Shown here: one piece after another, positions 1 through 8,381 of the stretch
Position numbering within the stretch: the stretch's first letter is position 1
Layout: the number at the start of each line of letters is the position of its first letter
NCBI GenBank assembly: GCA_016703425.1
Contig: JADJCA010000013.1
Location: 248,001-312,000 of the forward strand
Direction: 5' to 3'
DNA: 64,000 bases
Source: Myxococcales bacterium
GTDB taxonomy: Bacteria > Myxococcota_A > Polyangia > Polyangiales > Polyangiaceae
The notes under the pieces: generated by a model
Seen by the model: only the letters and a program-made list of their open reading frames with translations
Databases searched by the model: none
What the model was told of the DNA's origin: nothing
Translations under genes and position numbers: made by a program

Positions 1-486
1 GCCGATGTTCGACGACCAACTCACCTGATGAACGGCGCGACCCGAGTGGTGGCTCGGCATCTGCCGCCCCTTGAGGACATCGCCGGAGTTGCCAAAGACC
101 TGCGCGATGAAGGCCCGAAGCGGAAAGCCACGCACGAGCATCACGCTCTGCTCGCGGAGCGCCGGGAAGACCCAATCGTTCGCTTCGAGCGCGAGGCCCG
201 TGGCGATGGGCACCGCTTCCTGGCCCGTGCACGCGCCGTAGAAGCCGACGCGCCCCTGCCTTTGCAGCACGATCATGCGCGCGTCGATGGCGCGGAGCCG
301 GCGCATCTCGCGGTAGCCGCGGAGCAGGATGTCGGAAGGAATCGTCGGCGCGCCTGCGGCGGCCCGCGCTTCGTCGTCGAGGACGCGTAAGAGGCCGACG
401 TCGTGGGGGTCGGCGTCGCTCGCCACGCGTGGAGCGCCCCAGGGTAGAGAGGCGGAGGAGCCCGAGTGACCGGTGTCGAGCGTCAT
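1..486 (-). CDS. 2-oxo-acid dehydrogenase E1 component, alpha subunit (partial)
   Basis: The first 162 residues of the thiamine-diphosphate-dependent E1 alpha subunit of a pyruvate or branched-chain 2-oxo-acid dehydrogenase; the 3' end lies beyond the left edge. The family oxidatively decarboxylates a 2-oxo acid and passes the acyl group to E2. The sequence shows the family's early blocks: YREMRRLRAIDARM, then GRVGFYGACTGQEA, a DWVFPALREQS segment, and KGRQMPSHHS near the cut end. The ATG at 486 follows a Thr/Ser-rich N-terminus of about 30 residues typical of bacterial E1 alpha. The next gene upstream on the same strand is an unrelated lipoprotein 108 bases away. Which 2-oxo acid is used cannot be told from this part; the beta subunit and E2 would be expected to the left. 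Confidence 0.88.
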   Translation of the reverse strand, partial: MTLDTGHSGSSASLPWGAPRVASDADPHDVGLLRVLDDEARAAAGAPTIPSDILLRGYREMRRLRAIDARMIVLQRQGRVGFYGACTGQEAVPIATGLALEANDWVFPALREQSVMLVRGFPLRAFIAQVFGNSGDVLKGRQMPSHHSGRAVHQVSWSSNIG

Positions 487-594
487 GCGGCGCGCAGCAT
501 ACTCAAGCTTGCGGCGTTCGACGACGGCGCACTTGGGCGCCCCGCGAGCGCGGCAACGGGGGGTCCCTCGGGGGAGCCTGCGTGCGAGAGCTGT

Positions 595-819
595 TTAGCG
601 ATCCCCTAGCCCGGGCGCGGCGTCGGCTGGGGCGGGGGCCGCCGACGCGTCGCCAAGGTCGATGAGCCCGGGGCGCGCGAGCCTCACGCGCTGGGTGGTT
701 CGGCTCTTCTGAAGGTCGGTGCCGGGGGCGGTGCCCTCGCTCGACGCTTCGCCGCACCGTCCGCAGGCGGCCAGCGAGAGGGAAATCGCTGCCAAGGGTA
801 ACCAGGAGGGAATCTTCAT
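595..819 (-). CDS. Short secreted lipoprotein, function unknown
   Basis: A 74-residue protein with a clear lipoprotein signal: a lysine near the N-terminus, a hydrophobic run and the lipobox LAAC with the acylated cysteine at residue 19, followed by a second cysteine. The mature part is short, polar and ends in an Ala/Pro/Asp-rich stretch typical of myxobacterial lipoproteins. The ATG at 819 has an AGGAAG ribosome binding site at good spacing. That site overlaps a 13-base palindrome (826-838, CCTTGAATCAAGG), which could be an operator or only chance. A strong intrinsic terminator lies just upstream (876-914), so this gene is probably transcribed separately from the Cys-rich lipoprotein before it. 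No function is recognisable. Confidence 0.6.
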   Translation of the reverse strand: MKIPSWLPLAAISLSLAACGRCGEASSEGTAPGTDLQKSRTTQRVRLARPGLIDLGDASAAPAPADAAPGLGDR

Positions 820-875
820 GCTCTTCCTTGAATCAAGGGACCACGTCGCGGAGCAACGCTCACAAAGGAGCGAAC

Positions 876-914
876 AAAAAGACAGAGGGGCGGCCCCGCG
901 AGGAACCGCCCCTT
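876..914 (-). terminator. Intrinsic terminator after the Cys-rich lipoprotein gene
   Basis: Read on the minus strand, an 8-bp perfect GC-rich stem (AGGGGCGG 906-913 against CCGCCCCT 886-893) with a 12-base loop is followed within a few bases by a TCTTTTT tract (876-881). It begins 30 bases after the stop codon of the gene ending at 943. This is a textbook rho-independent terminator and separates that gene from the short lipoprotein gene downstream. Confidence 0.85.
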
Positions 915-942
915 GTCATGTTCGCGTCACGTTGGCGAAGGC

Positions 943-1746
943 TCAGCCGCCTTCGGTCGGCGAATCCTTGGCCGCGTCCGTGCCGCCGTCGGTGGTCGCC
1001 GTGCCGCCGCCGCAGAACAGCGTGGCGAGGTTCGTCGCGCGCTCGAGGAAGCCGGTGCCCTCGAGGCACTTCTCAGCCGCGCCGCCGGCCTTGGTGAGGT
1101 CTTCCGCGCAAGCCGCGTCGGTCGAGAACGACTCGCAGCCGCCCGAGAGCGCTGCTTCGGTGCACGCCTGGAACGCCTTGAAGCCTTCCGTCGTGTCCGT
1201 GGGGCAGTTGGCCTCGCACGCTTCATCCGCGCACTGATCAGCCGCTTGGACCTTTGCGCCGCAGTCGGCCGCGGTGGTCTTGCCTTCCGAGTTCGCGATG
1301 CAGCCTGCGATGTTGAGGCTGATGACGCCGCCGGAGGTGGAGACCATGAGCGGGCCGGGGTTCTTGGCGCTGGAAGGCGTGTAGATACACGCGAGGCAGT
1401 CCTTGTTCGCCGCGTCCTTGCTCGCCTTGTCGCAGGTGGCCTGGTCGGCGTTGTCGTCGATGGCGCACATGAGCGCTTCGATTTGGAGATCGGTGCACTT
1501 CTTCGTCCCGAAGGCCGCGGGCACCTTCCAGGTCGGCTTGAAGGAGGCCACGTCGCCGGGGCTGCAGGTTTCGGTCGTGCCGCCGTCGCTGGTGCCGGTG
1601 GTGCCGTCCTTCTTAGTGGACGCGTCACTCGCGGGCGTGGTGCCGGAATCGCCGCCGCCGACCGCGGTCTCCGAAGACGAACAGCCATTCGCGAGCATCA
1701 TCAAAAGAGCCGCGCTGGAAGCGAGACCCAAGGACATCTTCAACAT
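943..1746 (-). CDS. Cysteine-rich lipoprotein, function unknown
   Basis: A 267-residue secreted lipoprotein. Signal peptide residues 1-22 end in a lipobox-like ANGC, then a Ser/Thr/Gly/Asp-rich linker to about residue 62. The mature domain has about 14 cysteines in well-spaced pairs (for example CLACI, DQCADEACEANC), suggesting a disulfide-stabilised outer-surface domain. The ATG at 1746 has an excellent GAGGAGG ribosome binding site. It is a single-gene unit: a sigma70-type promoter lies at 1888-1915 and an intrinsic terminator at 876-914. Similar linker-plus-Cys-pair lipoproteins occur at 5402, 13381 and 14764 in this window. No enzymatic motif is visible; a structural or binding role at the envelope is only an inference. 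Confidence 0.8.
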   Translation of the reverse strand: MLKMSLGLASSAALLMMLANGCSSSETAVGGGDSGTTPASDASTKKDGTTGTSDGGTTETCSPGDVASFKPTWKVPAAFGTKKCTDLQIEALMCAIDDNADQATCDKASKDAANKDCLACIYTPSSAKNPGPLMVSTSGGVISLNIAGCIANSEGKTTAADCGAKVQAADQCADEACEANCPTDTTEGFKAFQACTEAALSGGCESFSTDAACAEDLTKAGGAAEKCLEGTGFLERATNLATLFCGGGTATTDGGTDAAKDSPTEGG

Positions 1747-1887
1747 GTAATTGCCTCCTCATCGCGGCCGGGGCCGCAAGCCAACGAAGTCGCCGAAAGG
1801 AAGGAACGATGATCCGTCCGCTCGGGCCCGTTACCGTGACGCCCCTTGGACCGTGGCGCAAGCTGCGCCCTGGCCAAGAGTGCGCGG

Positions 1888-1915
1888 ACTATACTGACCG
1901 GCCCCCGAGCGTCAA
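1888..1915 (-). promoter_or_regulatory. Sigma70-type promoter for the Cys-rich lipoprotein gene
   Basis: On the minus strand, TTGACG (1910-1915) and TATAGT (1888-1893) are separated by 16 bases, each one base off consensus or close to it. Transcription would start near 1881, giving a leader of roughly 135 bases before the ATG at 1746. The leader contains a small perfect hairpin (GGCGCA/TGCGCC near 1856-1870). The rest of the gap 1747-2099 holds no gene I can support. Confidence 0.65.
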
Positions 1916-2099
1916 CACGTTCCCATACCTTTCGTGCTGTCTCGACCGCATCACAGCTCCCGGGCGGGTGGGGGCGGAGGGGCGAAACGGCGCCGGAAGC
2001 GCGGTTTTCTACGTGGAGCGGAGCGGTCAGCTGCGGCATGAAGGAAGGAAGTCCAAGGGGCCGGCGCGGGATCGCACGCCAGCACTCGGCCGTGACTCT

Positions 2100-2594
2100 T
2101 CAGACGGGGAGCCGCTTCTTGGTATTCACGCGGCCGAGGAACAAACACCCCGCAAGCAGCAGCACCTGCGTCTTCGCCGAGCGCTCGGCCCAGCGGTGGA
2201 GCACCTCGAGGCGCTCGCCGGGAGCGCCCCGGCCGCGCACGGCGCCTTCGCGATGCAGGGCTTCGATGGGCGCCGAGAGGGCCATGGCTTGGACGAGGGC
2301 CAGCGCCGCAGCCGCGAAGAGCATCACCGTGTGGCTCCGCACGCGGGCGTAGCCCCACGCGAGGGCGGCCCCTTCAGCGAGGCACGCGACGATCGCTGCG
2401 CCAAGAGCGACGCTGTCAAAGCGACGAAACACGAGCGTCATGGCGTCGGCCGCCGTGGGCATCGGCACGGTACGAAACACGATGGGCGCGACGACGGCGC
2501 CGAGCACGACGAGGCCGCCGAACCAGACGGCGAGCGCCAGCGTGGAGACGGCATCGAGGGCCAGGGCCCGACGCGGCGGTCGCGGCGCCTTCAA
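2100..2594 (-). CDS. DUF4149-like integral membrane protein
   Basis: A 164-residue membrane protein with about four hydrophobic segments: one beginning at residue 10, a second containing VVLGAVVAPIVF, a third around AIVACLAEGAALAWGYARV, and a C-terminal one (LLLAGCLFLG). The overall layout and the segment with the conserved RRFD motif resemble DUF4149 proteins; function unknown. I place the start at the TTG at 2594, whose codon overlaps the TGA of the HEAT-repeat gene (TTGA), with a GAGG site upstream. Longer readings would lie inside the upstream gene. It is the last gene of the five-gene operon 6049-2100. Confidence 0.72.
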   Translation of the reverse strand: MKAPRPPRRALALDAVSTLALAVWFGGLVVLGAVVAPIVFRTVPMPTAADAMTLVFRRFDSVALGAAIVACLAEGAALAWGYARVRSHTVMLFAAAALALVQAMALSAPIEALHREGAVRGRGAPGERLEVLHRWAERSAKTQVLLLAGCLFLGRVNTKKRLPV

Positions 2595-3655
2595 GGTGCG
2601 GCCTCGTCGAGGAGCCCAAGCGCCTCGCGCCGAAGGGCCGCATCGACGGACGCGTCGTCGAGCGACGCGATGACGCTGCGCAAGGACACGAGCCGCGCCC
2701 GGCCCGCCGCGACCACCGCCGCGGCGCGCGTCGGGCCGCGCCGCGCCGTGAGATCGCGCGTGATCTGCTCGATGGCGCGACCGTGCCCCAAACGCGCGAG
2801 GGCGATGGTTGCGTGGAAGACGCACGTATCGCGGAGGAGCCGCGCGGCGCCGTAGGCGCGTCGCTCCAAGTCGGGCACGAGGTCTGAGAGGCCAAGCTCG
2901 CCGGCGAGTTCGACGGCCTCCTGCTCGTCTTCCTGCTCGATGGGCGACAGCGCGCCGCGCACCGCGTCCCTGACGAAGCGCGCCGCTTCGTCGCGACGGC
3001 CGGCACGGGCGAGGAGGATCGCGGCTGGGAGCACGAGCCGCGGCTCCAAGCCTTTCTCCACGCAAAGGCCGGCGGCGGCCTCGACGAGCGGCGCAAACGC
3101 GGGCAAGGCCGCGGGGCTATCTTTGACGAGCTCGACGAGCCGCTCCTCGCCGACGCGAAGGGCGATGTACCGGACCGCTCCATCCGAGTCGGCGAGCGAC
3201 GCCGCGAGCACCTCGGCGATTTCCGAAGGCGACGCGAGGCGCGCCACGGCGATGACGGCCTGGTACCGAACCTCGGGGCGCTCATCGGTGAGCGCGCGCC
3301 GTAGCCGCGGCAACGCCCGCTCGTCGCCGAGCTCGCCGAGCGCCGTGAGCGCCATCTGGCGCACGTCGTTGTTCTCGTCTTCGACGCAGAGCAGGAGGCG
3401 CGGCAAGCTCTCCTTGGCCTCGAGCTCACCGAGGCCGAGCGCCGCCGCCGAGCGAACGAGGGGCGCCGCGTCTTCGAGGGCCGCCGATAGCGCTTGCACG
3501 GCCCGTTCGCGCAGCTTCGCGTCGGCGAGGGCGTGCCGCGCCACATCGCGCGCCGCCGCCGCGCGCACGTCGGACTTCGTGGAGCCGACATCACGGAAGG
3601 CAGCCTCGATGGAGCGGGGCAGCGGAGGGGAGCAAACACCCGCGCAGTCTTGCAC
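2591..3655 (-). CDS. HEAT-repeat protein
   Basis: A 354-residue soluble protein made largely of HEAT/PBS-type helical repeats, clearest at residues 15-160 (recurring patterns such as VRSAAALGLGEL, VRQMALTALGELGDERALPRL, VRYQAVIAVARL) and again at 265-350. Such solenoids serve as protein-interaction scaffolds. It starts with GTG at 3655, 17 bases after the DppC-like gene's stop, without a strong ribosome binding site, and overlaps the DUF4149-like start. No signal peptide is visible. Its place between permease and membrane-protein genes suggests a scaffolding or regulatory role for that membrane system, which is inference. Confidence 0.75.
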   Translation of the reverse strand: MQDCAGVCSPPLPRSIEAAFRDVGSTKSDVRAAAARDVARHALADAKLRERAVQALSAALEDAAPLVRSAAALGLGELEAKESLPRLLLCVEDENNDVRQMALTALGELGDERALPRLRRALTDERPEVRYQAVIAVARLASPSEIAEVLAASLADSDGAVRYIALRVGEERLVELVKDSPAALPAFAPLVEAAAGLCVEKGLEPRLVLPAAILLARAGRRDEAARFVRDAVRGALSPIEQEDEQEAVELAGELGLSDLVPDLERRAYGAARLLRDTCVFHATIALARLGHGRAIEQITRDLTARRGPTRAAAVVAAGRARLVSLRSVIASLDDASVDAALRREALGLLDEAAP

Positions 3656-3672
3656 AGGCCGAAAGCGGTGCG

Positions 3673-4452
3673 TCAGCGATCGCTACGAATCGGCGTCGCG
3701 GAGCCGGAAGCCACGAGCAACGCTCCGCTCGTGACGAGCACCGAGAGCGAGCCCAACGCGAGGACGTGCGGCGCGCGCAACATGCCGGCGACGCCTTGAT
3801 CCATGAGCGCGCCGAGCGACACGCCGTCGGCGGGGCCAAGGCCCACGAATGCCAGCGCCGCCTCGCCCACGACGACGCCGGCGGCCGTAGCGCCGAGCTG
3901 CACGCGCCCGACACCAACGAGGTTGGGAACGATGTGACGCAAGAGCACGTGGCCCGGAGCGGCGCCGAGGGCCACGGCCGCCGAGACGAAGGTCGCCTCT
4001 CGGAGGACCCGCGTTTGCGAAAGCGCGAGGCGCGCAAAGGGCGCCCACGCGGTCAAGAGGAAGACCGCCCCCAAGTGAGCGCGCGACGGCGCACGCACCG
4101 CCGAGAGGACCACCATCGCGAGCAAGAACCCGGGAAGGCTTGCAGCAGATCGCGTGCGCTCGGTGGCGCGCTCGACGGAGCCGCCGCGCAGCGCCGCCGC
4201 CGCTCCGACGACGGTGCCGATGACGAAGGCCAGGGCGGCCACGCCCGCGGCGAGCACGACGCCGCGCAAGATCCCGTGCGCCACGAAGGGCAAGAGGTTC
4301 ACGCCTCCCTCGCCGCACCCAAGGAGCCGCGATGCTGAGGGCGCACACCAAGCGTGCGCCGGCTCAAGGCGCGTCGGTGAGCCGTGTCCCTTTGCCAAGA
4401 GACACGCCGCCGTGACGAGCGCGAGCGGCGCCATGCGCCACGGTGCTTTCAC
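3673..4452 (-). CDS. ABC transporter permease, DppC/OppC type
   Basis: A 259-residue inner-membrane permease of the peptide/nickel importer family. It has an N-terminal hydrophobic segment, a periplasmic loop with three cysteines, then about five membrane segments. The cytoplasmic coupling (EAA) loop is present at about residues 155-180 (FVSAAVALGAAPGHVL followed by IVPN). The start overlaps the stop of the DppB-like gene (ATGA at 4449-4452), so the two permeases are translationally coupled and should form a heterodimer. No ATPase or solute-binding gene is seen here; they may be encoded elsewhere. The substrate is unknown. Confidence 0.88.
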   Translation of the reverse strand: MKAPWRMAPLALVTAACLLAKGHGSPTRLEPAHAWCAPSASRLLGCGEGGVNLLPFVAHGILRGVVLAAGVAALAFVIGTVVGAAAALRGGSVERATERTRSAASLPGFLLAMVVLSAVRAPSRAHLGAVFLLTAWAPFARLALSQTRVLREATFVSAAVALGAAPGHVLLRHIVPNLVGVGRVQLGATAAGVVVGEAALAFVGLGPADGVSLGALMDQGVAGMLRAPHVLALGSLSVLVTSGALLVASGSATPIRSDR

Positions 4453-5393
4453 GAGCGCACCCGCGGGTCGAGCGCCGCGTGAACGAACGCGGCACCGGTC
4501 TGCGCGAACACGAAGAGCGCTCCGGCCGCCACAACGCCCGCCTCAAGCACCGGCAGATCGCGAGACGCGTAGGCTTCGAGGATCAGGGTCCCGAGCCCGG
4601 GCCGCTCGAAGAGTCGCTCAAGGACCACCGCGCCGCCGAGGAGCGCGCCCAACTGCGTGGCGAGGACCGTCACGACGGGGCCGACGCACGCCGGCAATGC
4701 GTGGAGCCAGAACGCGCGAGCGCTGCTGCCGCCCTTGGCGCGCGCAACCACGATGAAAGGGAGGTCGACGACCTCCGCGAGCGCCGCGCGGGTGATGCGT
4801 CCAAGCTGCGCCGCCAACGGAATAGCCAAGAGGCCTGCCGCGAAGAGGGCGCCGCGAAAGCCCGCGTCGGGATCACCGGGCAACGGCACCACGCGCCAGC
4901 GAGCCGCCAGCAGGTACGTGAAGAGCGGGGCGAACGACAAGAGGGGCGTGGCGGCCACAACGACGAGCGCCCGGTCGACGTAGCGCCGACGGCGACCAAG
5001 CCACGGTCCCACAGCGAGGACGGCGACGGCGAGCCCGCCCGTCGCGCCGATGCCCATGGCCAGGAAGGTGAGCTCGGCGGTAGGACCGAGCGCGACGGCG
5101 ACGCGGCTGGAGGCCCGCACTCCGGGGCGACGGAGCGATTCGCCAAAGTCGAGCCGCGGCAGGCCCCACAGGAAGCGCCCGTATTGTTTCGCCATCGGTT
5201 CGTCCAGATGGAGCCGATTGCGCAAGAGCGCGAGCTCGCGAGGGCTCGCTTGATCGCCGAGGACAAGCGCCGCCGGATCGCCCGGCAGGAGCCGGAGCGC
5301 GAAGAAGACCAGGGAGGCGAGCAGGACGAGGACGGCGAGCGCTTCGCCGGAGCGGGTAACGACGAGACCGATCGCCGGGGCGCGCCGTGCCAA
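4449..5393 (-). CDS. ABC transporter permease, DppB/OppB type
   Basis: A 314-residue permease of the dipeptide/oligopeptide family. The N-terminal segment (LVLLASLVFFALRLLPGDP) is characteristic of DppB, followed by the DEPMAKQYGRFLWGL region, about six membrane segments and the coupling loop (residues about 215-245: VDLPFIVVARAKGGSSA then LHALP). It lies 8 bases after the lipoprotein gene and overlaps its DppC-like partner by 4 bases. In typical operons a periplasmic binding protein comes first; here that position is held by a small DAG-rich lipoprotein that does not look like a binding protein. Confidence 0.9.
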   Translation of the reverse strand: MARRAPAIGLVVTRSGEALAVLVLLASLVFFALRLLPGDPAALVLGDQASPRELALLRNRLHLDEPMAKQYGRFLWGLPRLDFGESLRRPGVRASSRVAVALGPTAELTFLAMGIGATGGLAVAVLAVGPWLGRRRRYVDRALVVVAATPLLSFAPLFTYLLAARWRVVPLPGDPDAGFRGALFAAGLLAIPLAAQLGRITRAALAEVVDLPFIVVARAKGGSSARAFWLHALPACVGPVVTVLATQLGALLGGAVVLERLFERPGLGTLILEAYASRDLPVLEAGVVAAGALFVFAQTGAAFVHAALDPRVRS

Positions 5394-5401
5394 GTGGGAA
5401 A

Positions 5402-6049
5402 CTACCCGCCGCTCGCGGCGTCGCTCGGTAGCGCGGCGTCGGTGCCCGCGTCGGCGGCGTCCGTGTTGCCAGCATCCACGATGGGGGTCGCGGCATCTCG
5501 CCCTGAATCAGCGCCTGCATCTGGGGCCACCGAGACCCCAACCCCCGCGTCGCCCGAGAATGCCGAACAGACGGGCGCCGACGCCGTGAGCCGCGTGGCC
5601 GTAGACGGGGTCGCTGGGACGATGCAAACACGCTTGCTCGTGTCGTCGTCGAGGATAACGCCGAGCCAGGGCGCAGCCTTCGCGTCGACGCAGACGTAGC
5701 CGCCGCGGCAGTCGGTATCGTCGGCGCAAGCCGCCATGCAGTAGGAGCGCCCGACGCGACTTGGGGCGCGACTGTCGAACGCGCAGCCGGGGACCGTCGC
5801 CTCGAAGAGGACGCAGGCGCCGTCGTCGGGGCAGCCGTTGCCACGGCAGTCGCGAATCGTGCAGTAGCCGCCCGGTTGAGATGTGTCGCACGTCCGATCG
5901 CCGCGGAGCGAACAGTCGGTCGAGAGGACGCACGGGTCGCCGAGGACCGGGGTGCATCCAGCGGCCAGGGCGGCGAAAAGCGCCAAGGCGGCGTAGTGCA
6001 CGAGGCCGATGCGCATCATGGGCGCGGTCACGCTGGTGCCGCTTGCCAT
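5402..6049 (-). CDS. Cysteine-rich lipoprotein with Asp/Ala/Gly-rich tail
   Basis: Up to 215 residues: hydrophobic signal ending in the lipobox AAGC, a domain of about 100 residues with around 12 cysteines (CVLSTDC, DDGACVLFEATVPGC, DDTDCRGGYVC), and a low-complexity tail rich in Asp, Ala and Gly. The D-x-x-C spacing resembles Cys-rich repeats common in myxobacterial lipoproteins. The start is uncertain: ATG at 6049, or more likely ATG at 6019/6016, just before the signal sequence; none has a clear ribosome binding site. It heads the permease-HEAT-DUF4149 operon (8 bases to the next gene). Function unknown. Confidence 0.75.
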   Translation of the reverse strand: MASGTSVTAPMMRIGLVHYAALALFAALAAGCTPVLGDPCVLSTDCSLRGDRTCDTSQPGGYCTIRDCRGNGCPDDGACVLFEATVPGCAFDSRAPSRVGRSYCMAACADDTDCRGGYVCVDAKAAPWLGVILDDDTSKRVCIVPATPSTATRLTASAPVCSAFSGDAGVGVSVAPDAGADSGRDAATPIVDAGNTDAADAGTDAALPSDAASGG

Positions 6050-6211
6050 TCACGTCGAGCGATAAGCAGCGAGCGGAGGCGCAGCTGTCCGCGACGGCGC
6101 CTACCGCCACGCGACCTCGGCCTCCGGAGCGGCTCGCACGGGGTCATCCAAAAGGCCCTTTCTTGGTGGCGAAATGGGCTATAGAGACCCCGAGGTTTCG
6201 GACCAAACGCC

Positions 6212-6517
6212 ATGGCGACCCACATCACGGCTGACTGCATCAATTGCGGGGCTTGCGAGCCCGAGTGCCCCAACGAAGCGATCAGCGAGGGCGATGAGAT
6301 CTACGTCATCGATCCCGAGCTGTGCACAGAGTGCGTGGGCTTCTACGACCACGAGGCCTGCCAGGCCGTGTGCCCCGTCGAGTGTTGCCTCCCCGACCCC
6401 GCCCACTCGGAAGCCGAACAGAATCTGTTGGAGCGCGCGTTGCGCCTTCATCCCGACGACGAGGAGCTCAAGAAGCGCGTCTCGACGAACGTGTTTCCGT
6501 CCCGGTTCCGCAAGTAG
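6212..6517 (+). CDS. 2[4Fe-4S] ferredoxin, YfhL-like
   Basis: A 101-residue low-potential ferredoxin. Two cluster motifs are complete: C9-x2-C12-x2-C15-x3-C19-P and C38-x2-C41-x8-C50-x3-C54-P; the 8-residue insertion in the second motif is characteristic of the YfhL/Alvin-type ferredoxins. C58 and C59 follow. The C-terminal 40 residues form a charged helix ending in SRFRK. It is an electron carrier in the cytoplasm; partner enzymes are not evident here. The ATG at 6212 sits in a gap that is divergent from the lipoprotein operon, so it probably has its own promoter (TATAGA at 6180-6185 is a weak candidate). Confidence 0.93.
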   Translation: MATHITADCINCGACEPECPNEAISEGDEIYVIDPELCTECVGFYDHEACQAVCPVECCLPDPAHSEAEQNLLERALRLHPDDEELKKRVSTNVFPSRFRK

Positions 6518-6567
6518 TGCAATCAGGGGTGGGCCGGCGCGCGGTCGCCGGCGAGCGTGAACGCCAC

Positions 6568-7413
6568 GTGTCGTCACGACCTGTCACAGCGCACGGCAGC
6601 CTTGCAGCGAGCCGCGTGGCGCTCCTGGTGCCGCTCTCCGTTCTTTGCGCGTGCGGCGGCGGAGGCCCACTCCTTCATCCGGCCCGAACCCTGTCTCGCG
6701 GCGACGTGCGCGCCGTCGCCGGGACCAGCGCCCAGTTCGCGACCGGCGAGCTGACCGGCGCGCTCACGTCCGCTCGCGAGCAGGCAGCCTCGGGTGCGGC
6801 CGTGCCAGGACCTCCCGGGACCAACGCCAGCTACGCGCGTGGCGCGCTCGTGGCGGCCGCGGTCGCGCCGGGCTTGGCGCCCTTCGTCGCCGCGCGCGCC
6901 GGCGTAGGCGCTTCGTTCGAAGGCGGTCTGGCTTACACCGGGCGCGGCCTGCGGATCGACTTGCGTCGCAGCTTCCCTCTCGCGAGCCAGTGGGACCTTT
7001 CGCTCGGTGCCGGCGCGTCGGCCCCGTTCTACGGCGGTGACGACGGGTCGCTCCGCAACGTGGACCTGTCGAAACTCCGAGGCTACGGCGCCGACGTTCC
7101 CGCGCTCGTGGGCTACGAGAGCCCGTCGAGCGCCTACAAGGCGTGGTTCGGAGCGCGCGGCGGCTTCGACCGCGTTTCGCTCGAGAACGTCTCGACCGAT
7201 CCCCGCCCCGGCGTCGCGGAAGCCGTGGTCTTGGAGGCGGACCGCCTCAGCCTGGGCGCGGTGGTCGGAGGAGCCCTGGGCTATCGCTACCTGCACGTCG
7301 GCTTGGAGCTCCAAGCGGGGTTCATTTCAATAAGTGGTCGCTACAACGAGACCGCCGCAAAGGTCTCGGGGCTGGCCATTACGCCCGCAACGGCGCTGAG
7401 TTGGACCTTCTAG
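6568..7413 (+). CDS. Putative lipoprotein, possibly a beta-rich envelope protein
   Basis: About 281 residues from a GTG at 6568 (GTG at 6616 is the alternative). The N-terminus is hydrophobic and ends in a lipobox-like VLCAC followed by glycines. The mature part has alternating polar/hydrophobic segments with many Gly, Tyr and Phe and ends in a TALSWTF C-terminus with a terminal phenylalanine, as seen in outer-membrane beta-barrel proteins. These traits suggest an outer-membrane or surface protein; no named family is recognised. It lies 50 bases after the ferredoxin gene on the same strand, but a functional link is not evident. Confidence 0.6.
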   Translation: MSSRPVTAHGSLAASRVALLVPLSVLCACGGGGPLLHPARTLSRGDVRAVAGTSAQFATGELTGALTSAREQAASGAAVPGPPGTNASYARGALVAAAVAPGLAPFVAARAGVGASFEGGLAYTGRGLRIDLRRSFPLASQWDLSLGAGASAPFYGGDDGSLRNVDLSKLRGYGADVPALVGYESPSSAYKAWFGARGGFDRVSLENVSTDPRPGVAEAVVLEADRLSLGAVVGGALGYRYLHVGLELQAGFISISGRYNETAAKVSGLAITPATALSWTF

Positions 7414-7496
7414 ACCGACCCTCCTTGCCTCCTTTTTCGACCCCCGTGCGCTGGAGCGGTTGCGGGAGCATGGGCACCCCAATAAACTGGGTAGGC

Positions 7497-8345
7497 ATGC
7501 ACGGCCGGTTGCTTTTTGCGTCGCTTGCCCTTGCCGGCGCCTCCGGATGTTCCGCCAACGTGGGCGCGTCCGCCGAGCTCGACGCCGAGGCGAGCGCCGC
7601 CGCCGCAGCGATCGTCATCGAACGCGTAACGGGTCCCGATGGCACCCGCAGCGACGCGAAGGCTCGCTTTGTTCGGGGCCGTGCGGGCCCTCTGACAGAA
7701 GACGTGCTGCGCTTCCTCGCCCTCGACGAGGCGCCGCCGCCCCTTGGATCTTGCGTGCGCGCGAGTGGAGAAGTCCCTTCCGTGCCCGTCGGGGGCCTGC
7801 GACTCCTCGACGTCGGCAAGGTGACGCTGCACGCAGACAGCACGGCGGCGCCGTTCGAGCTAAGCAAGCGCCGCGTGCCCGACGTCGTCGACGTCGTCTC
7901 CGGCGTCATTTACGGAGCGAGCCGACTCGACGTTGCGAGTCGCGCTCCCCTGGAGGTTCGCGTCGCTGGCGAGCCGGAGCTAGGGCCGGTCCGCGTCGCG
8001 ATTGAAGCGCCGGGCGACGTCGGTGGTCTGCGAATGGATGGTCACGACCCCGCGCATCCCGTCGCCGCTGGCGGGGACGTGGAACTGACTTGGGAGCCGA
8101 GCGCCGAGCGCGAGCCCATCTCCGTCGACGTCACGGCCATCGACGGCGAGGGTCGGCGGAGCACATGGCGGTGCGGTCAACTCGACACCGGCCACGCCAC
8201 CGTCGCAGGCGCTCTCCTCGGCGACGGCGACGGCATCATCGCCGTACGCCGATCGCACCGGACGACGTTTCGTTCGGCGGGGATCGACAAGGGCGAGCTC
8301 CGCGTCGACTTCGTGCGCGAGCTGCCCTACACGCGGCGCCGCTGA
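7497..8345 (+). CDS. Lipoprotein, function unknown
   Basis: A 282-residue putative lipoprotein: short signal peptide with the lipobox GASGC at about residue 18, an Ala/Glu-rich linker, and a mature domain dominated by predicted beta strands (for example VEVRV/LEVRVAGEPELGPVRVAIEAPG, ISVDVTAIDGEGR) that could be immunoglobulin-like. I chose ATG 7497, which gives a compact signal; ATG 7470 in the same frame is possible. It is followed by the peptidase gene 36 bases on. No conserved domain is recognised. Confidence 0.65.
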   Translation: MHGRLLFASLALAGASGCSANVGASAELDAEASAAAAAIVIERVTGPDGTRSDAKARFVRGRAGPLTEDVLRFLALDEAPPPLGSCVRASGEVPSVPVGGLRLLDVGKVTLHADSTAAPFELSKRRVPDVVDVVSGVIYGASRLDVASRAPLEVRVAGEPELGPVRVAIEAPGDVGGLRMDGHDPAHPVAAGGDVELTWEPSAEREPISVDVTAIDGEGRRSTWRCGQLDTGHATVAGALLGDGDGIIAVRRSHRTTFRSAGIDKGELRVDFVRELPYTRRR

Positions 8346-8381
8346 TCGCGTCCTCGCCTCGAGAAAGCCGCCACCTCTCCC

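Noticed and set aside
1809..2855. Long plus-strand reading opposite the HEAT and DUF4149-like genes
   Set aside because: It is antisense to two genes with clear family patterns and is rich in Arg/Gly as expected of a shadow.
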